64,000 nt of DNA from Chloroflexi bacterium HGW-Chloroflexi-6 (GTDB taxonomy: Bacteria; Chloroflexota; Anaerolineae; Anaerolineales; Villigracilaceae): NCBI GenBank assembly GCA_002840685.1, contig PHBU01000011.1, positions 248,001-312,000 of the forward strand, read 5' to 3'. Both the position numbers and the translations under genes were made by a program. The notes beneath the pieces were generated by a model. The model was not told the origin of the DNA and did not search any database. It worked only from the letters and a program-made list of their open reading frames with translations. Shown one piece after another: positions 60,192-64,000 of this stretch. Positions within the stretch are counted from its first letter, which is position 1. Each line of letters opens with the position of its first letter.

Positions 60192-60908
60192 TTAGATCCT
60201 TTCAAGCAGTTCAAAAATTTGGGCATGGGTTTGGATGACGGGACAATCAGCTTCAGGGAAAACTCCGGCCGGGTCGAACAATACCGGGATCAGCCCTGCC
60301 TGGCGCGCGCCGACAATATCGGCGTAATAGTTATCTCCAATATAGACAGCCTCACACGGAGATACATCTGCCCGGCGCGCGGCCTGGATGAATATTTCAG
60401 GATCGGGTTTCCAGGAGCTTACTTCCCCGGCAGCCAGAGCAAAATGCAAATAGTGCAAAATAGCCTTTTCGCGCAGATACTCGTGGAAAGGCTTGTCGCG
60501 GTTGGAAACAACCGCCAGGACATAGCCGTTTTCGCGCAAGCTGGCAAGGGTTTCGGTCACACCATCAAAAAGCAGGTCTTGCGGCTTGTAATGGCTATCC
60601 ATATAGTCGCTCAGCAACGGGGCATACTGGCTGGCATGGGTTTCTGAACAGCCCATGGCGCGCAATTGCCGCAGTGAATAATTGCGCCAGAAAGCCTGGT
60701 TTTCTTTTTCGTAACGCTCAATATCTGCGCGCAGATCAGCGGAACTGGCCCAGTAGGAGTGTTCCCAGCGGGCAGAGCGCAGGCGATCTTCGGGTGTAAT
60801 CTCAAGCCCAAGATGGATGGCATGCTCGGCAAAAAGATCCCGCCCGGCAGGCTGGCTGTTTCGCAGGGTGCCGTCGAGATCGTAAAAAATGGCTTTGGGC
60901 GCAGGCAT
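60192..60908 (-). CDS. HAD-superfamily hydrolase
   Basis: A 238-residue phosphatase-like protein. Motif I is FYDLDGTLRNS, motif II VVSNRD, motif III around KPDPEIFIQAARRA, and motif IV YIGDNYYADIVGARQAGL, giving a complete catalytic set with a helical cap. Substrate is probably a small phosphorylated metabolite. It sits 3 bases upstream of the malic enzyme start on the same strand, so they are co-transcribed. Confidence 0.9.
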   Translation of the reverse strand: MPAPKAIFYDLDGTLRNSQPAGRDLFAEHAIHLGLEITPEDRLRSARWEHSYWASSADLRADIERYEKENQAFWRNYSLRQLRAMGCSETHASQYAPLLSDYMDSHYKPQDLLFDGVTETLASLRENGYVLAVVSNRDKPFHEYLREKAILHYLHFALAAGEVSSWKPDPEIFIQAARRADVSPCEAVYIGDNYYADIVGARQAGLIPVLFDPAGVFPEADCPVIQTHAQIFELLERI

Positions 60909-60953
60909 AGGTTGGTTTATCGATTTCCAGGCAAAGGGTGGAACGCAGCGGGG

Positions 60954-61928
60954 TTATCCGCCGATCTGGTTCATGGCCCGGTTTAACGGGATATAACCTT
61001 CATCCAGGCCGTGGCCCCAGGGTTTGTTCCAGACCGCATCCAGGATCATCTGGCGCAGTTCTTCGAGGCTGGCCCCGTTGCGGAGAGGGGTGAGCAGGTC
61101 GATCTCTTTTTCGCGCAGCAGACACATCCGCAGTACACCATCGGCGGTCAGGCGGGCACGGGTGCAGGCCGAGCAAAACGGGACGGTAACCGATGAGATA
61201 AAGCCAATCTCGCCTTGTGCGCCGCGAATGCGGAAGATACGCGCCTCGCCGTCATAACGGTTGTCGGCTTCAAGCGGACCAAACTCGCTCTCGATCTTGG
61301 CCTGGATCTGGGCTGCGGTGACGATTTGCTGGGTCTGGACATCGGTTACGCCGGCGAAGGGCATCATCTCGATAAAGCGCAGCTGCCAGGGGCGGTCGAG
61401 GGTTACGGCCGCGAGGTCGATCACATCCTCTTCATTGTAGCCTTTGACAACAACCGCGTTGAGTTTGACCGGGGTAATCCCGGCGGCCTCAGCGGCCAGG
61501 ATACCTTCCCAGACCTGCTCCAGTTTACCCCAGCGTGTCAGACGTTTGAATTTTTCAGGGTCGAGGGTGTCGATGCTGACATTGACACGCTGCAAGCCCG
61601 CTTCGGCCAGCGGCTTTGCCAGGCGCGGCAAGAGCAGGCCGTTGGTGGTCATCGAGATATTGCGGATGCCGGGCGTGGAGGCAATTCCGCGCACGATCTC
61701 AACAATATTGGCGCGCACAGTCGGCTCGCCGCCAGTCAGGCGGATCTTATCGAAGCCGAGGTCTGCAAACAGGCGCGCAAAGAGAAAGATTTCATCATCC
61801 TGCATCAACTCTGCATTGGGCCTGAAGGTTTGATCTTCAGGCATGCAGTAGATACAGCGCAGGTTGCAATGATCGGTCAGAGAGATGCGCAAATAGTGGA
61901 TTTTTCTACCAAAGCGGTCTAGTGCCAT
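60954..61928 (-). CDS. moaA: GTP 3',8-cyclase MoaA
   Basis: A 324-residue radical SAM enzyme for the first step of molybdenum cofactor synthesis. The N-terminal cluster is C21, C25, C28 (DHCNLRCIYCMPE); the second cluster is in FCSACTRARLTADGVLRMCLL. The C-terminus ends with the essential GG (MNQIGG). A near-consensus TATAAT is present upstream on the minus strand at 61968-61963 without an obvious -35. It begins a unit that continues with the HAD and malic enzyme genes after a 45-base gap. Confidence 0.97.
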   Translation of the reverse strand: MALDRFGRKIHYLRISLTDHCNLRCIYCMPEDQTFRPNAELMQDDEIFLFARLFADLGFDKIRLTGGEPTVRANIVEIVRGIASTPGIRNISMTTNGLLLPRLAKPLAEAGLQRVNVSIDTLDPEKFKRLTRWGKLEQVWEGILAAEAAGITPVKLNAVVVKGYNEEDVIDLAAVTLDRPWQLRFIEMMPFAGVTDVQTQQIVTAAQIQAKIESEFGPLEADNRYDGEARIFRIRGAQGEIGFISSVTVPFCSACTRARLTADGVLRMCLLREKEIDLLTPLRNGASLEELRQMILDAVWNKPWGHGLDEGYIPLNRAMNQIGG

Positions 61929-62067
61929 AGTTACCTCGTTCTACCTTTAAAAGGATGATTGAATTATACCCGCCAGATTTGCAGCCGGCGGTTTTGCTTT
62001 TGCGCCGGGCACAAGTTTGCGGACTTCGAACAGTGTTAGAATAGTGAAAAATATAATCACCCTGTAA

Positions 62068-62096
62068 TTGACGTACTAAATTGCCCATGCTATTAT
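62068..62096 (+). promoter_or_regulatory. Promoter of the PIN-TRAM gene
   Basis: TTGACG (62068-62073), 17-base spacer, TATTAT (62091-62096), giving a ~35-base leader. AAGGAG precedes the ATG at 62139. Confidence 0.75.
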
Positions 62097-62138
62097 TATT
62101 TTGAATTTATTTTCATTTATTTCACAAGGAGTTATTTA

Positions 62139-63197
62139 ATGAGTGCTGAATTTTTTATCCGAATTATCGGAATGTTTGTTTTCTTTTTGTTTGGCGGGTA
62201 CTGGGGGTTCTGGTTTGGCACACAAAATGGTTTCAATCCGATCACTTATGCTTTGGGGTACTCAATGGTCGGAGCTTTGTTTGGCCTGGTTCTGACACCC
62301 TGGTTTACCATCCGCCCGATCCGCTGGCTGCGCTCTCTCTTGAGCCAGGTTTCTGCTGAAACACTTTTCTCGGGCTTGCTCGGGCTGGTCATGGGATTGG
62401 TTGTTGCCGCCCTGCTGACCTTCCCGCTTTCCATGTTGCCATCTCCATTTCGCGATATTTTGCCTTTCATGGCAGTATTGTTATTCAGCTATTTTGGGGT
62501 TGCACTGTTTGTAATGCGCCAGACAGATATGCTGGGTGTGATCGGCGCATTCTCAGGCCGAGGCAGCGGCGAAGCTGCAACAAGCCCATCGTGGAGTCAG
62601 CCTACACGCACAATCTTGCTGGATACGAGCGTGATTATCGATGGGCGCGTGGCCGATATCGCCAAAACCGGTTTCCTACCGGGGACGCTGCTCATCCCGC
62701 GCTTCGTGCTGAATGAGTTGCAGTATATCGCCGATTCGGCCGACTCCTTGCGCCGCCAGCGCGGACGGCGCGGCATGGAAGTACTCTCAGAATTACAGAA
62801 AACTTCGGCAGTAACGGTTCGTATCAGCGACATCGATGTGGACGGCGTCCGCGAAGTGGATGACAAACTGGTCATCCTGGCCCGCCAGTTGAAATGCCCG
62901 ATCCTGACCAACGATTACAACCTGAACCGGGTGGCCGAGTTGCAGGGTGTGGTCATCCTGAATATCAACGAACTGGCCAATGCCGTTAAATCGGTTGTGC
63001 TCCCCGGCGAGACCTTCAATATTCAGATCATTCAGGAAGGCAAGGAAACCAATCAGGGTGTTGGCTACATGGAAGACGGCACGATGGTGGTGATCGAAAA
63101 CGGCAACAAATTCCTCGGCGTTCACAAAAACGTGACTGTCACCAAAGTTCTGCAAACTGCCGCAGGGCGCATGATCTTCGCCCGCCCGGAAGATTAA
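62139..63197 (+). CDS. PIN-TRAM domain membrane protein (YacL type)
   Basis: A 352-residue protein. Four N-terminal membrane helices (about 5-25, 35-55, 73-97, 102-124) are followed by a PIN domain (about 163-285) with acidic residues in LLDTSVIIDGR, VLNELQYIAD, DGVREVDDKL and TNDYNLNR, a full set for Mg2+-dependent RNase activity. A C-terminal TRAM domain (VVLPGETFNIQIIQEGKETNQGVGYMEDGTMVVIENG) likely binds RNA. YacL-like proteins occur widely in Gram-positives and allies; the physiological target is unknown. Confidence 0.95.
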   Translation: MSAEFFIRIIGMFVFFLFGGYWGFWFGTQNGFNPITYALGYSMVGALFGLVLTPWFTIRPIRWLRSLLSQVSAETLFSGLLGLVMGLVVAALLTFPLSMLPSPFRDILPFMAVLLFSYFGVALFVMRQTDMLGVIGAFSGRGSGEAATSPSWSQPTRTILLDTSVIIDGRVADIAKTGFLPGTLLIPRFVLNELQYIADSADSLRRQRGRRGMEVLSELQKTSAVTVRISDIDVDGVREVDDKLVILARQLKCPILTNDYNLNRVAELQGVVILNINELANAVKSVVLPGETFNIQIIQEGKETNQGVGYMEDGTMVVIENGNKFLGVHKNVTVTKVLQTAAGRMIFARPED

Positions 63198-63211
63198 TCA
63201 TCCACAAACAA

Positions 63212-63245
63212 GCAAAAAGCGCGGCCTGCAAAGCCGCGCTTTTTT
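63212..63245. terminator. Terminator between PIN-TRAM and sulfotransferase genes
   Basis: AAAAAGCGCGGC and GCCGCGCTTTTT form a perfect 12-bp stem with a 7-base loop, A/T-flanked in both directions, suiting the convergent pair. Confidence 0.9.
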
Positions 63246-63263
63246 ATTTTCTGAATCCCGCTA

Positions 63264-64000
63264 CTACCAATCGTTGTTTTTCTCGTATCCCAGGCGGACA
63301 AGCAAATCCCCGGCGACTTCCTTGAACAAGGATTTATGCTCGTCCTTGAAATACTTTGCCCACTCACCGGTTTTGCCGGAGCGGAAGGTTTTCGACTTTT
63401 TAGGCTGGATGGTCTCGACAAGAATTTCCAACGCTTTTTCACGCGGAGTCGGGATTTTGTAACCGGTCTTTTCGAGTTGGTCGAGCATGGCGGTCAGCAT
63501 TTCATCACGCTTATTGATCAAATCTTCGAAGCGCAAGCAGAGCACGGAGGGCTGTTCCAGCCACTCGAAGACACCCTGGTAGCGCCTTTTGACATCCACC
63601 ATGTAAAACCCGTCTTTATCAACGCCGCTGATGGCCACCTTCAGACGCTCGTCAAAATCTGAAAGGTTCTGGTAATAATCATGCAGACCATGGCCTTCGT
63701 GCATATCGGTGGCATAAAAAACGTGCGAGACAAGCATATCGCGCGGGTCACGATAGACAAAATAATTGGCCCGCCCGGGAGCGCACAACAAAGTGACGTT
63801 TTCGGGAGTGGCATCAACATAACCCCAGCCAATCACGCCCCGCGGAATACGGTCAATCTGCGCCTGAACTTCGCCGGCATCGAAACGCCCGCCGGCAGCC
63901 TTGACCGTGCGCACCGGTTCGGTTTGAACGTAGGCATACGGCGCAATCTGACAGAACCCGCTCAGGATCTGGGTCAACAGGTGCGAGCCGCTCTTGGGCT
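63264..64000 (-). CDS. Sulfotransferase family protein (5' end beyond window)
   Basis: The frame is open at the right edge; 245 codons are visible. The first residues are PKSGSHLLTQIL, the PAPS phosphate-binding loop near the N-terminus of sulfotransferases, so only a few residues are missing. FVYRDPRDMLVSHVFYA is the second PAPS signature, and a C-terminal FRSGKTGEWAKYFKDEHKSLFKEVAGDLLVRLGY is the conserved end. The acceptor is unknown. Confidence 0.9.
   Translation of the reverse strand, partial: PKSGSHLLTQILSGFCQIAPYAYVQTEPVRTVKAAGGRFDAGEVQAQIDRIPRGVIGWGYVDATPENVTLLCAPGRANYFVYRDPRDMLVSHVFYATDMHEGHGLHDYYQNLSDFDERLKVAISGVDKDGFYMVDVKRRYQGVFEWLEQPSVLCLRFEDLINKRDEMLTAMLDQLEKTGYKIPTPREKALEILVETIQPKKSKTFRSGKTGEWAKYFKDEHKSLFKEVAGDLLVRLGYEKNNDW

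Noticed and set aside
61929..62138. Molybdenum-cofactor riboswitch upstream of moaA
   Set aside because: The -10-like box lies about 35 bases from the start, leaving no room, and the conserved helices are not seen.

Overview
The window looks like a piece of a Chloroflexota chromosome, most likely an Anaerolineae-type lineage. This is inferred from gene content, not from a marker phylogeny: a type A2 caa3 oxidase, an archaeal-style upper mevalonate operon with a DUF35 zinc-ribbon partner, a fused MetV-MetF protein, several CAP/LysM and GAF-kinase genes, and a contractile-injection cluster of the eCIS type. Coding density is high and most genes lie on the minus strand in long same-strand runs.

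Layout. 1-5.2 kb: caa3-type cytochrome c oxidase operon (minus strand: ctaC, ctaD, a subunit IV-III fusion, a cupredoxin-like membrane protein, and SURF1 cut by the left edge). 5.2-9.1 kb: a pseudo-receiver protein, a NarL-type response regulator with its GAF histidine kinase, a Bcp peroxiredoxin and a stand-alone Lrp/AsnC effector-binding domain. 9.1-13.2 kb: CAP-LysM surface protein, fluoride channel plus DUF190, fused MetV-MetF, tRNA-Gln(CTG) and the RNase P RNA.

13.2-44.8 kb is the centrepiece: about 30 kb of minus-strand genes forming a complete-looking extracellular (or intracellular) contractile injection system. In transcription order from 43.7 kb downward: a 68-aa protein, a DUF4255 cap protein, a conserved protein, sheath 1, tube 1, a giant sheath 2 with a fibronectin-III-like insert, tube 2, a tube/LysM protein, a 59-aa DUF5908-like protein, the gp27-like hub, the gpV spike, a large protein with a hydrophobic C-terminus, gp25, gpJ-like, gpI-like, two fibre/baseplate proteins sharing an N-terminal domain, a conserved protein, the AAA+ ATPase, and two candidate cargo proteins (a CHAP-like cysteine hydrolase and a DUF4157 protein ending in an HNH-type nuclease domain). 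Immediately upstream are four perfect TGTGAT repeats at exactly 11-bp spacing, then a terminator, then a SARP/BTAD-family regulator gene. This is the classic arrangement for a SARP acting on its neighbour's promoter.

45-64 kb is housekeeping: nucleoside phosphorylase, a GNAT enzyme, a glyoxylate/hydroxypyruvate reductase divergent from glycerate 2-kinase, the operon HMG-CoA reductase - HMG-CoA synthase - membrane protein - thiolase-like protein - DUF35 protein, a DevS-like GAF histidine kinase, dnaA (no DnaA boxes seen nearby), an acyltransferase-3 protein, an ACT-domain malic enzyme, a HAD phosphatase, moaA, a PIN-TRAM protein, and a sulfotransferase cut by the right edge.

The most notable points are the regulator/operator/eCIS/effector module and the thiolase-like gene that lacks the catalytic cysteine at the expected position.
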